Positions 1 through 5,962 of a stretch of 12,521 bases of DNA are shown piece by piece. The stretch covers positions 1 to 12,521 of the forward strand of contig DAIDTL010000015.1 in NCBI GenBank assembly GCA_027457225.1. The letters run 5' to 3'. The notes under the pieces were generated by a model. That model worked only from the letters and a program-made list of their open reading frames with translations, had not been told where the DNA came from and made no database searches. The position numbers and the translations under genes were made by a program. How positions within the stretch are numbered: position 1 is the stretch's first letter; each line of letters opens with the position of its first letter. Origin of the DNA: Ferrovaceae bacterium. GTDB lineage: Bacteria; Pseudomonadota; Gammaproteobacteria; Burkholderiales; Ferrovaceae.

Positions 1-204
1 TACATACTCTGCACTATGGCAGGTCAGGCAGTAATTCATGAAATGTTGCGCGCCTCGCTGCAACGATGCTTTGTCCGAAGGATCAATAGGAGCGTGATCT
101 AGTTTGACGCCACCCTGATTGGCGAGCGCGACAGGCCCAATCATCACCAGCAACAGACCGCTCATCCATCGGGTCATCCATTTCTTCCAGGAGAAGGTAT
201 TCAT
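1..204 (-). CDS. petC: Cytochrome c1 of the bc1 complex, N-terminal part (cut by window edge)
   Basis: Cytochrome c1 is the haem-c subunit of the bc1 complex; it takes electrons from the Rieske protein and passes them to soluble cytochrome c on the periplasmic side. Reading on the minus strand from an ATG at 204 gives 68 codons running off the left edge. A Sec-type signal peptide is visible: basic start (KKWMTRW), hydrophobic core about residues 15-27, likely cleavage after ALA at residue 28. The haem-binding CxxCH follows as C59-L-T-C62-H63 in the context NYCLTCHSAEY, typical of proteobacterial c1. The start lies 2 nt after the petB stop, so this is the third gene of petABC. No strong ribosome binding site is visible, which suggests translational coupling to petB. 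The C-terminal membrane anchor and the methionine haem ligand lie outside the window. Confidence 0.93.
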   Translation of the reverse strand, partial: MNTFSWKKWMTRWMSGLLLVMIGPVALANQGGVKLDHAPIDPSDKASLQRGAQHFMNYCLTCHSAEYV

Positions 205-206
205 TA

Positions 207-1421
207 TCAGACCACCCGTTCAGGCACAGGTTTGGTCTTGTCCAGCCGGGTATAAATGGGCATCAGCACAAAGAACCCAAAGTACACCAGAGCGCAAACA
301 CGCGACACTGGGTTGACATACCAAAGACTGGGGTCCTGTGTCCCCATGTATCCCAGTATCAGAAAAGCCAGTACAAACAAACCCAGTGCCGCCTTGAACA
401 GATTTCCACGATAGCGGATGGACTTGACGAGACCGCGGTCCAGCCAGGGCAGCAGGAAGAAAATGACAACCGCAACGCCCATGGCAAGCACCCCCAACTG
501 CTTTTGGGGAATGGCTCGCAGAATGGCGTAGAACGGCGTGAAATACCACACGGGCGAAATATGTAATGGCGTCTTGAGGGGGTCTGCGGGAATAAAATTA
601 TTGTCTTCGAGGAAATAACCGCCCATCTCCGGCGCAAAGAAAATAATTCCCAAATACACGGCCAAAAATCCCACGACGCCCATGATGTCTTTCACCGTGT
701 AATACGGGTGAAATGGGATCCCATCCAGCGGAATCCCCGTAACCGGATCTTTTTTCTCCTTGATCTCGATTCCATCCGGGTTATTTGAGCCCACCTCATG
801 AAGAGCCACAATATGCATGAACACCAGTATCACCAGTACCAAAGGCAGAGCGATCACATGGAAGGCAAAAAACCGGTTGAGCGTGGCGTCGCCAATAACG
901 TAATCCCCGCGAATCCACAAAGCTACCGGAGGGCTAATGGCGTCCACCAAAGAGACGATGACCTGTGCTCCCCAGTAGGACATCTGCCCCCAGGGCAACA
1001 GATATCCAAAGAATGCTTCTGCCATCAAACAGAGGTAGATGGCCATGCCCAGGATCCAGATCAGTTCACGTGGCTTGCGATAGGAACCATACATCAGGCC
1101 CCGCATCATGTGCAGATAAACCACCACAAAAAACATGGAGGCTCCGGTGGAATGCATGTAACGGATGAGCCAGCCATAGTCCACATCGCGCATGATGTAT
1201 TCGATGGAAGCAAAAGCAAATCGCGCATCCGGTTTGTAGTTCATGGTGAGAAAAATACCAGTCACGATCTGGATCACCAGCACTAACATGGCCAGAGAGC
1301 CGAAGTAGTACCAGAAGTTGAAATTCTTCGGCGCGTAGTACTCAGACAAATGCTCCTTCCAGACTGAGGTCAGGGGAAATCGCGCATCGATCCAGTCCAG
1401 AAGGCGGGAGGTTGCTTTCAT
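207..1421 (-). CDS. petB: Cytochrome b subunit of the bc1 complex
   Basis: This is the membrane core of the quinol:cytochrome c oxidoreductase, carrying haems bL and bH and forming the Qo and Qi quinone sites. The 404-residue protein has the full-length form: N-terminal b6-like domain with four-helix bundle, then the C-terminal domain. The haem ligands are visible as H90/H104 and H188/H203 (motifs YMHSTG, YLHMMRG, FAFHVIALP, FMHIVALHEVG). The Qo motif is PVWY at residues 290-293 rather than the mitochondrial PEWY; this variant is known from beta- and gammaproteobacteria. The extra-membrane stretch SNNPDG and the LPWGQMSYWGA segment are family signatures. The ATG start lies 2 nt after the petA stop, behind an AAGGGGG stretch that may serve as ribosome binding site. 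It is the middle gene of petABC. Confidence 0.97.
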   Translation of the reverse strand: MKATSRLLDWIDARFPLTSVWKEHLSEYYAPKNFNFWYYFGSLAMLVLVIQIVTGIFLTMNYKPDARFAFASIEYIMRDVDYGWLIRYMHSTGASMFFVVVYLHMMRGLMYGSYRKPRELIWILGMAIYLCLMAEAFFGYLLPWGQMSYWGAQVIVSLVDAISPPVALWIRGDYVIGDATLNRFFAFHVIALPLVLVILVFMHIVALHEVGSNNPDGIEIKEKKDPVTGIPLDGIPFHPYYTVKDIMGVVGFLAVYLGIIFFAPEMGGYFLEDNNFIPADPLKTPLHISPVWYFTPFYAILRAIPQKQLGVLAMGVAVVIFFLLPWLDRGLVKSIRYRGNLFKAALGLFVLAFLILGYMGTQDPSLWYVNPVSRVCALVYFGFFVLMPIYTRLDKTKPVPERVV

Positions 1422-1423
1422 GA

Positions 1424-2026
1424 TCAGGCCCCCTTCTTGTCGCTGCCCACCAGCAATCGAGCACTGCTGAGAAAGGAGTAAGGTGGGATCCGAAGATTAA
1501 GCGGGGCAGGCATCCCTTTGAAAACCCGCCCGGACATATCGTATTTGGAGCCGTGACAGGGGCAGAAAAACCCTCCAGGCCAGTCGCTTCCCATCCCGCT
1601 GCCCTCACCCACTTTCATCTTGTCCACGGGTGAACAGCCCAGATGGGTACAAATCCCCACTGCCACAAATAAATTGGGGTGCTCAGTGGTGGCGCGATTG
1701 ATGTTTTTACAATATTCGGGCTGCTCGGAATCGGAGGAGTCCGGATCACTCAGCAGTCCGGTGTTCTTGGCGAGTTGCGCCATCATTTCAGGGGTGCGAT
1801 TGACCAGCCAGATGGGTTGCCCGCGCCATTCCTGGGTGATCATCATTCCCGGCTCTATTTTGGAAAAATCTGCCTCTACCGGACCCCCTGCCGCCCTGGC
1901 ACGAGCGCTGGGTAGCATGCTAAGTACGAAAGGGGTGCCTATTGCGGCAACACCGACAGCCCCGATTGTAACGGTAGCGCCAACAAGAAACCTCCGGCGA
2001 CCGGGGACTGATTGTGCTTCACTCAT
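1424..2026 (-). CDS. petA: Ubiquinol-cytochrome c reductase Rieske iron-sulfur subunit
   Basis: The Rieske protein carries the 2Fe-2S cluster that oxidises quinol at the Qo site and hands the electron to cytochrome c1. The 200-residue protein begins with a twin-arginine-like signal anchor (GRRRFLVGA, residues 9-17) and a hydrophobic segment to about residue 38, followed by a small hinge rich in Ala and Arg. The cluster-binding motifs are CTHLGC (C126, H128, C131) and CPCHGS (C155, C157, H158). C126, H128, C155 and H158 are the expected ligands and C131-C157 the expected disulfide. Export of such proteins normally needs the Tat translocase, which is encoded nearby at 4079-4844 and 3327-4082. 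The ATG at 2026 follows a weak AGGT. It is first in petABC and divergent from the protease gene. Confidence 0.96.
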   Translation of the reverse strand: MSEAQSVPGRRRFLVGATVTIGAVGVAAIGTPFVLSMLPSARARAAGGPVEADFSKIEPGMMITQEWRGQPIWLVNRTPEMMAQLAKNTGLLSDPDSSDSEQPEYCKNINRATTEHPNLFVAVGICTHLGCSPVDKMKVGEGSGMGSDWPGGFFCPCHGSKYDMSGRVFKGMPAPLNLRIPPYSFLSSARLLVGSDKKGA

Positions 2027-2066
2027 GATGATTTACCTGTTTTGAGCTATATTGCTGATTTCAAAT

Positions 2067-2091
2067 GGGGGTATTCTATCAGAATGCCCCC
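2067..2091. repeat. Strong inverted repeat in the petA/protease divergent region (possible operator)
   Basis: Two 11-base arms, GGGGGTATTCT (2067-2077) and AGAATGCCCCC (2081-2091), are complementary at ten of eleven positions; the single mismatch is T2072 opposite G2086, which would be a G-U pair in RNA. The loop is ATC. No T-tract follows on either strand, so it is not an intrinsic terminator. It overlaps the proposed petA -10 element, which fits a repressor or redox-regulator site. An RNA hairpin in a leader is the alternative. I do not recognise the motif as a known regulator site. Confidence 0.5.
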
Positions 2092-2101
2092 CAAAGCTTA
2101 A
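2073..2101 (-). promoter_or_regulatory. Possible sigma70-type promoter of petABC
   Basis: On the minus strand a TTAAGC element (2101-2096) is followed by a 17-nt spacer and a TAGAAT -10 element (2078-2073), which matches five of six consensus bases. A start near 2066 would leave a leader of about 40 nt before petA. The -35 match is poor (three of six), so this is a tentative call made by eye. Confidence 0.3.
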
Positions 2102-2102
2102 G

Positions 2103-2130
2103 CCCGGCAGACGGTTGCAGCCTGTCCGGG
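2103..2130. repeat. Imperfect inverted repeat upstream of the protease gene
   Basis: CCCGGCAG (2103-2110) can pair with CTG-T-CCGGG (2122-2130), giving eight pairs with one bulged T and an 11-nt loop. A small palindrome GTCC-G-GGAC (2124-2132) overlaps the right arm, and an 8-bp palindrome TCCCGGGA lies at 2173-2180, just ahead of the protease start. These may be regulatory or chance features of a GC-rich leader. I see no convincing promoter for the plus-strand gene. Confidence 0.25.
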
Positions 2131-2191
2131 ACATTTATGGTGCATTGCGGCGGCGATCATACTGTCCGTCCTTCCCGGGATTATTGATCTA

Positions 2192-3358
2192 ATGCAAAAA
2201 CTCTGGCTTGTCTTTGCCCAATCCGTCACCATCTGCCTGGGCGTTCTATTTGTCGCCACCCTGTTCAAGCACGATCTGCTTCCCAACAGAGCCGCTTTGG
2301 GCACTTTTCACGAGGTCGTGCGAGAATCCAGCGCTCCTCCCGCAGGGTCATTCCGGGACGCTGCTCGTAAAGCCATGCCCTCTGTCGTCAACATTTTTAC
2401 CAGTAAGGAAGTCCGTTCACGCCATCCATCCATTTTTCCTGATAACCCGGAGCTGCGCCGTTTTTTTTAGGACAATCTGCCTCCCGAAACCCAACAACAA
2501 CTCAGCCTGGGATCAGGGGTCATCGTTTTGTCTGATGGCTATATCCTGACAAATGATCACGTCATTGATGGTGCCCAGGAGATTCAGGTGGCCCTGTCCG
2601 ATGGAAGAACGGTCAAGGCAGAACTGGTGGGGGCCGATCCTGAAACCGACATCGCGGTCCTCAAGGTCAACCTCAAGGGGCTTCCTGCCATCACCTTCGG
2701 CACCTCGGAACAAGTCAGGGTGGGCGATATTGCACTGGCCATCGGTAACCCTTTCGGTGTCGGTGAAACAGTAACCATGGGCATCGTTAGTGCCCTGGGC
2801 CGCAGCCGGCTGGGCATTAATACTTTCGAGAATTTCATACAAACCGATGCCGCCATCAATCCGGGAAATTCCGGAGGCGCCCTGGTGGATGCCGCTGGCA
2901 ACCTGATCGGTATCAACAGCGCGATCTATTCCAAAACCGGAGGCTCCCAGGGAATCGGGTTCAGTATCCCGGTCAGCATCGCCAAAAATGTCATGGAAGA
3001 AATCATTAAAACCGGCGGGGTAACGCGTGGCTGGATTGGGGTTGAAGTTCAGGACATCACCCCAGACCTTGCCGAATCATTCCGACTGGACAAACCTTCG
3101 GGTGCTTTGATCTCAGCGGTAATGAAAGGCGGTCCTGCCGACAGGGCGGGCATCAAGCCCGGTGACGTGCTGGTGGAAGTCAATGGAGTATCCGTTCAGG
3201 ACTCGCAAGAAATGCTCAACCAGGTTGCGTCTCTCAAGCCAGAACAAAATGCCAAGTTCAAAATCATCCGCAATCATCAGGCGCATGTTTTCACCGTCAT
3301 CGTCGGCAAACGCCCCAAGGGGACGATCAAGAATCTGGATGAGGAAGAGGCTCAGTAG
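2192..3358 (+). pseudogene. DegS/AlgW-type membrane-anchored serine protease with one PDZ domain, interrupted by an in-frame TAG
   Basis: Read through, this would be a 388-codon S1C (HtrA family) periplasmic protease, which cuts misfolded or regulatory proteins such as anti-sigma factors. Codons 1-92 hold an N-terminal membrane anchor (about residues 4-25) and the lead-in PSVVNIFTSK. Codon 93 is TAG (2468-2470). The same frame then stays open to 3358 and holds the whole catalytic core: H123 (TNDHV), D153 (ETDIAVLKV), S227 (GNSGGAL), and a single PDZ domain at about residues 277-374. One anchor plus one PDZ and the total length match DegS/AlgW rather than two-PDZ DegP/MucD. Because both halves share a frame, one substitution explains the break; a single indel does not. 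It may be a recent pseudogene, a sequence error, a readthrough gene, or a shortened protein starting at TTG 2528 (276 residues). The 3' end overlaps tatC, convergently, by 32 nt. The ATG at 2192 has only a weak ribosome binding site. Confidence 0.8.
2468..2470 (+). other. In-frame amber codon inside the protease reading frame
   Basis: The codons run CGC CGT TTT TTT TAG GAC AAT, so the T of TAG is the last base of a run of eight T (2461-2468). The frame before (from 2192) and after (to 3358) is the same. The stop falls in the variable segment between the membrane-anchor region and the first conserved strand (LGSGVIV), where many residues would be tolerated. A CAG-to-TAG change is one simple origin, but the original codon cannot be known from this sequence. 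Confidence 0.9.
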
Positions 3359-4082
3359 TCGCCGATACCATACGGCTGGCAACAAGGATTCCAATTTCGT
3401 ACAACAGCCAAAGCGGAATGGCCAACAAAGTCTGCGAAACCGCGTCTGGCGGCGTAAATATCGCCCCCAGAATGAACGCACCCACAATCACATAACGCCG
3501 TGCATCCCGTAATTGAGCGATGGTCAGCACGCCAAGTTTTACCAGCAGGACTACCGCCACAGGCGTTTCGAATGCAAGACCAAAAGCCAGAAACATGTTG
3601 ATGACAAACCCGAGGTATTTCTCGATGTCCGTCATGATTTCCACACCCTGCGGTGCCGTGCTTGTAATAAATCCGAATACGAAGGGAAATACTGCAAAGT
3701 AGGCGAAAGCCATCCCACAGTAAAACAGCACGGTACTGGTGACGATCAGGGGTAATGCCATGCGTTTTTCATGGGAGTACAGTCCTGGCGCTACAAAACC
3801 CCAAACCTGATACAACACATAGGGCAGCGCCAGCAAGAAAGCAATCAAGCCAGCCACTTTCATCGGAACAAAAAAAGGCGTTGTGACTTCCGTGGCAATC
3901 ATGTGCCCGCCCGCCGGCATTTTACTCAGCAAAGGCAAGGCAAGCCAGGTATACAGCGTATTGGCAAAAGGCAGTAGGCACAGAAACACCCCAAGCACGC
4001 CCATCACAGCCCGGATCAAGCGACCGCGTAACTCAACCAGGTGGGTGATGAATTCCTGAACTGCGCCAGATTCTTCGGTCAC
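3327..4082 (-). CDS. tatC: Sec-independent protein translocase TatC
   Basis: TatC is the multi-spanning inner-membrane receptor of the twin-arginine translocase; it binds RR signal peptides together with TatB and recruits TatA. The 251-residue protein shows the six-helix pattern and the conserved residues: N-terminal FITHLVELRGRL (E17, R19), LYSHEKR (E105) in the first cytoplasmic loop, FETPVAVVLL (E172), and FTPPDAVSQTLLAIPLWLLYEIG (D213). The start is GTG at 4082, overlapping the tatB stop as GTGA, with GGAGG at 4091-4087 as ribosome binding site. It is the last gene of the long minus-strand cluster. Its 3' end runs 32 nt into the end of the convergent protease gene, and no clear terminator is seen there. 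Confidence 0.97.
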   Translation of the reverse strand: MTEESGAVQEFITHLVELRGRLIRAVMGVLGVFLCLLPFANTLYTWLALPLLSKMPAGGHMIATEVTTPFFVPMKVAGLIAFLLALPYVLYQVWGFVAPGLYSHEKRMALPLIVTSTVLFYCGMAFAYFAVFPFVFGFITSTAPQGVEIMTDIEKYLGFVINMFLAFGLAFETPVAVVLLVKLGVLTIAQLRDARRYVIVGAFILGAIFTPPDAVSQTLLAIPLWLLYEIGILVASRMVSATTEPLPHPDS

Positions 4083-4582
4083 GAGGCCTCCGGCCCGACC
4101 AGATCATCAGCCGCCGTGGACTTGGGGTGCGGCGCCATGGGTTTGCTGCGCAGTGGCGCAGCAGGCCGCACGCTGAAAGGATCTCCCCCAAACGGAGAAA
4201 CGGGAGGAATGAGTACTGGCTGGGATTGTTGGCTCTCCTCCAGGGCAGTCGGAACCTCGGTGATGGTACCAATGTCGGGCGCAGTATCCAGAGGCGGTGT
4301 CGGCACTGCTGGGCTGTTGAGTATTTTTTCTGCTTCCTGAGACGAAGACGCAACCTGCCGTTCTGCTTCGCGTGCCGCTTCGTTCATTCTTTTGTGAAGC
4401 TCATTTAATTCCGACTGCTGGATTTCACGGTCGATTTCCGCCTTCACGGACAACGCATAACGCCGAAACCGGCCAAGCAGAATCCCGGCGGTCCGTGCCA
4501 CTTTGGGAAGCCGTTCGGGACCAATGGCAATCAGGGCGACCACCCCGATCAAACCTATTTCAGAAACACTGAAATCCAGCAT
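4079..4582 (-). CDS. tatB: Sec-independent protein translocase subunit TatB
   Basis: TatB pairs with TatC to form the signal-peptide receptor of the Tat system. The 167-residue protein has the family layout: one N-terminal transmembrane helix beginning MLDFSVSEIGLIGVVAL with the conserved E8, the hinge motif IGPERLPKVAR, an amphipathic helix to about residue 55, then a charged helix rich in Glu and Arg to about residue 90. The remaining tail (about 93-167) is rich in Pro, Ser and Ala and is variable in the family. The GPERLP hinge separates TatB from TatA. It starts 28 nt after tatA, with only a weak upstream AGGT, and overlaps the GTG of tatC by 4 nt, which points to coupled translation of the receptor pair. 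Confidence 0.96.
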   Translation of the reverse strand: MLDFSVSEIGLIGVVALIAIGPERLPKVARTAGILLGRFRRYALSVKAEIDREIQQSELNELHKRMNEAAREAERQVASSSQEAEKILNSPAVPTPPLDTAPDIGTITEVPTALEESQQSQPVLIPPVSPFGGDPFSVRPAAPLRSKPMAPHPKSTAADDLVGPEAS

Positions 4583-4610
4583 GGGCTAACGCAAGACCTG
4601 CCGCTCCATA

Positions 4611-4844
4611 TCAGGAGTGGGTCTTTTCCTGGGCCTTGACCTCGGAATTGGAGACAACGGTTTTTTCTTCCAGCGGTTTTTTCTCTTCGTCTTTGCCTTC
4701 ACCGCTGCCCGCCATGCCTTCTTTGAAGCTCTTCACTGCGCCACCCAGGTCAGCACCGATGTTGCGCAATTTTTTGGTACCGAACACCAGCACCACAATC
4801 AGCAAAATCAGCAACAAGTGCTGAATGGTAAATAGATCACCCAT
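4611..4844 (-). CDS. tatA: Sec-independent protein translocase subunit TatA
   Basis: TatA oligomerises to let folded proteins cross the inner membrane once the TatBC receptor has bound a substrate. The 77-residue protein has one N-terminal transmembrane helix (about residues 4-21), the FGTKKL hinge, the amphipathic helix NIGADLGGAVKSFKEGM, and a charged, mostly Glu/Lys tail. All are diagnostic of TatA/E. The ATG at 4844 has a strong ribosome binding site GGGAGGG at 4858-4852 with 7-nt spacing, the best in the tat part of the cluster, consistent with TatA being needed in excess over TatB and TatC. The gene follows hinT by 23 nt and precedes tatB by 28 nt. Confidence 0.96.
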   Translation of the reverse strand: MGDLFTIQHLLLILLIVVLVFGTKKLRNIGADLGGAVKSFKEGMAGSGEGKDEEKKPLEEKTVVSNSEVKAQEKTHS

Positions 4845-4851
4845 AATAATT

Positions 4852-4858
4852 CCCTCCC
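4852..4858 (-). promoter_or_regulatory. Strong ribosome binding site of tatA
   Basis: GGGAGGG on the minus strand, 7 nt before the tatA ATG. It is much stronger than the sites of hinT and tatB on either side and fixes the tatA start. Confidence 0.75.
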
Positions 4859-4867
4859 AATACGCTT

Positions 4868-5230
4868 CTAGCGCTTTGCCTCGTTGAGTAATGTCGTCAT
4901 GGGCCGGGGCTTGCCACCACCGATCACATGAACATGCAGGTGATACACTTCCTGACCCCCTCCCCGACCCGTATTGATCATGGTGCGGAACCCGTCGGAA
5001 AGACCTTGCTCGTTTGCCAGCCTGGGAGCCAACAACAGGATTTTACCCAACAGTGCCTGATCTTCAGAATGGCAATGGACCAGGGAATCCACATGCTTCT
5101 TGGGAACGATCATGAAGTGAACCGGGGCCACCGGGTGAATGTCATGGAACGCAAAGACATCCTCGTCCTCATAAATCTTCTTGCTGGGCAATTCTCCTCG
5201 GCTGATCCTGCAAAAAACGCAATCACTCAC
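4868..5230 (-). CDS. hinT: HIT-family purine nucleoside phosphoramidase (HinT-like)
   Basis: Histidine-triad proteins of the HINT branch hydrolyse AMP-linked phosphoramidates and acyl-adenylates in the cytoplasm. The 120-residue protein shows the triad HLHVHVIGG (H97, H99, H101, with H99 the expected nucleophile), the N-terminal C4-x2-C7 pair often involved in zinc binding, FHDIHPVAPVHFMIVPK in the nucleotide-binding core, and NTGRGGGQEVYHLH. An upstream extension of the same frame (to 5533) is only a shadow of hisE. Family homology begins at GTG 5230, which overlaps the hisE stop by 8 nt; no strong ribosome binding site is visible. Its place between hisE and tatA is conserved in betaproteobacteria. 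Its link to histidine synthesis is unclear, although AMP-bearing intermediates are made there. Confidence 0.94.
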   Translation of the reverse strand: MSDCVFCRISRGELPSKKIYEDEDVFAFHDIHPVAPVHFMIVPKKHVDSLVHCHSEDQALLGKILLLAPRLANEQGLSDGFRTMINTGRGGGQEVYHLHVHVIGGGKPRPMTTLLNEAKR

Positions 5231-5567
5231 GGTGGTGTTTCCCGAGGTCACGCGTCGCTTTCTCTTCGATCCCGGAGATCCCCTCGCGTCGCGCCAACTC
5301 TGCCAGGACATCGCGAGGCGCCAGCTCAAAATGGGCCAGGAGAACCAGAGAGTGAAACCAGAGATCTGCAGTTTCGCGAAGGATGTGCAGTTTATCACCG
5401 TCCTTGGCGGCCAGAATGGTTTCCAAAGCTTCCTCGCCCACCTTACGCGCGATGGCGTCCACCCCCTTGCTGTAGAGGGCTGCCACATAAGAACTGGTCG
5501 GATCAGCCCCTTTGCGGCCCTCCAACATGACACCCAGACGTTCGAGAATATCGTGTTTGGTTTCCAC
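5223..5567 (-). CDS. hisE: Phosphoribosyl-ATP pyrophosphatase
   Basis: HisE carries out the second histidine step, cleaving pyrophosphate from phosphoribosyl-ATP to give phosphoribosyl-AMP. It is a small all-helical MazG-like enzyme. The sequence shows RKGADPTSSYVAALYSKG, the metal-binding KVGEEALETILAAK (E-E-x-x-E) and LRETADLWFHSLVLL (E-x-x-D). I chose GTG 5567 (114 residues) because GAGG at 5577-5574 lies 6 nt upstream. A TTG at 5579, overlapping the hisI stop, would add four residues (118) but has no such site. It is a separate gene here, not fused to hisI as in enteric bacteria. The hinT start overlaps its last 8 nt. Confidence 0.94.
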   Translation of the reverse strand: METKHDILERLGVMLEGRKGADPTSSYVAALYSKGVDAIARKVGEEALETILAAKDGDKLHILRETADLWFHSLVLLAHFELAPRDVLAELARREGISGIEEKATRDLGKHHRE

Positions 5568-5573
5568 TTTTAA

Positions 5574-5577
5574 CCTC
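5574..5577 (-). promoter_or_regulatory. Ribosome binding site deciding the hisE start
   Basis: GAGG, 6 nt before GTG 5567, located over the hisI stop codon. It favours GTG 5567 over the in-frame TTG at 5579, which overlaps the motif itself. Confidence 0.55.
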
Positions 5578-5962
5578 AACGCTGATAAATTTGATCTGGA
5601 TCCTTAAGGACCCCGTCGGTTTCCACCCACTCGCCCTTATCCAATCGTCTGAAAAAACAGCGTGCCCGTCCAGTGTGACAGGCAATCCCTCCTACTTGTT
5701 CCACTTTGAGCAAAATCACGTCACCATCACAGTCTAACCGAACTTCACGCACCTTCTGCCAGTGTCCGGATTCCTCACCTTTATGCCAGAGCTTCTGCCG
5801 CGAACGCGACCAGTACATTGCTTCTCCAGACTCCACTGTTTGTTGCAACGCTTCGCGATTCATCCAGGCCACCATCAGGACGTCGCCGCTCCTGGCGTCC
5901 TGGGCGATTGCCGGCACCAGCCCCTGATCGTCCCACTGTACGGTTTCCAGCCAAGTGGTCAC
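5576..5962 (-). CDS. hisI: Phosphoribosyl-AMP cyclohydrolase
   Basis: HisI opens the adenine ring of phosphoribosyl-AMP (third step). The 128-residue protein is the monofunctional form. Metal-site residues expected from the family are present: D77, D79 and D81 in LDCDGDVILL for magnesium, and C78, C95 and C102 (IACHTGRARC) for zinc. VLMVAWMNREAL and AMYWSRSRQKLWHKGEESGH are signature stretches for substrate binding. The start is GTG 5962, overlapping the hisF stop as GTGA, with GAGG at 5973-5970 seven nt upstream. It lies between hisF and hisE in the tightly packed cluster. Confidence 0.96.
   Translation of the reverse strand: MTTWLETVQWDDQGLVPAIAQDARSGDVLMVAWMNREALQQTVESGEAMYWSRSRQKLWHKGEESGHWQKVREVRLDCDGDVILLKVEQVGGIACHTGRARCFFRRLDKGEWVETDGVLKDPDQIYQR

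Noticed and set aside
798..1286. 162-codon open frame on the plus strand.
   Set aside because: It lies antisense inside petB, which has clear homology and all haem ligands; the antisense product has no recognisable domain and no supporting start site.
2461..2468. Run of eight T before the TAG as a site of programmed frameshifting or transcript slippage.
   Set aside because: Frames before and after the stop are the same. Shifting by one base in either direction leads to another stop soon after (for example at about 2549) and does not join the two halves.
2444..2468. GC-rich stretch plus T8 as an intragenic intrinsic terminator.
   Set aside because: Only a 3-bp stem can be drawn directly before the T-tract, far too weak for an intrinsic terminator.
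3310..3324. Small palindrome CCCC-AA-GGGG near the tatC/protease junction as a bidirectional terminator.
   Set aside because: Four base pairs around a 2-nt loop, inside both coding regions and without a T-tract; the loop is too small to form a stable hairpin.
4928..5530. 200-codon open frame on the plus strand opposite hinT and hisE.
   Set aside because: Both minus-strand genes carry complete family motifs; the opposite frame is a composition shadow.
5231..5533. A 221-residue version of HinT with a long N-terminal extension.
   Set aside because: The extension is the out-of-frame reading of hisE, has no family similarity, and HIT homology starts at GTG 5230.
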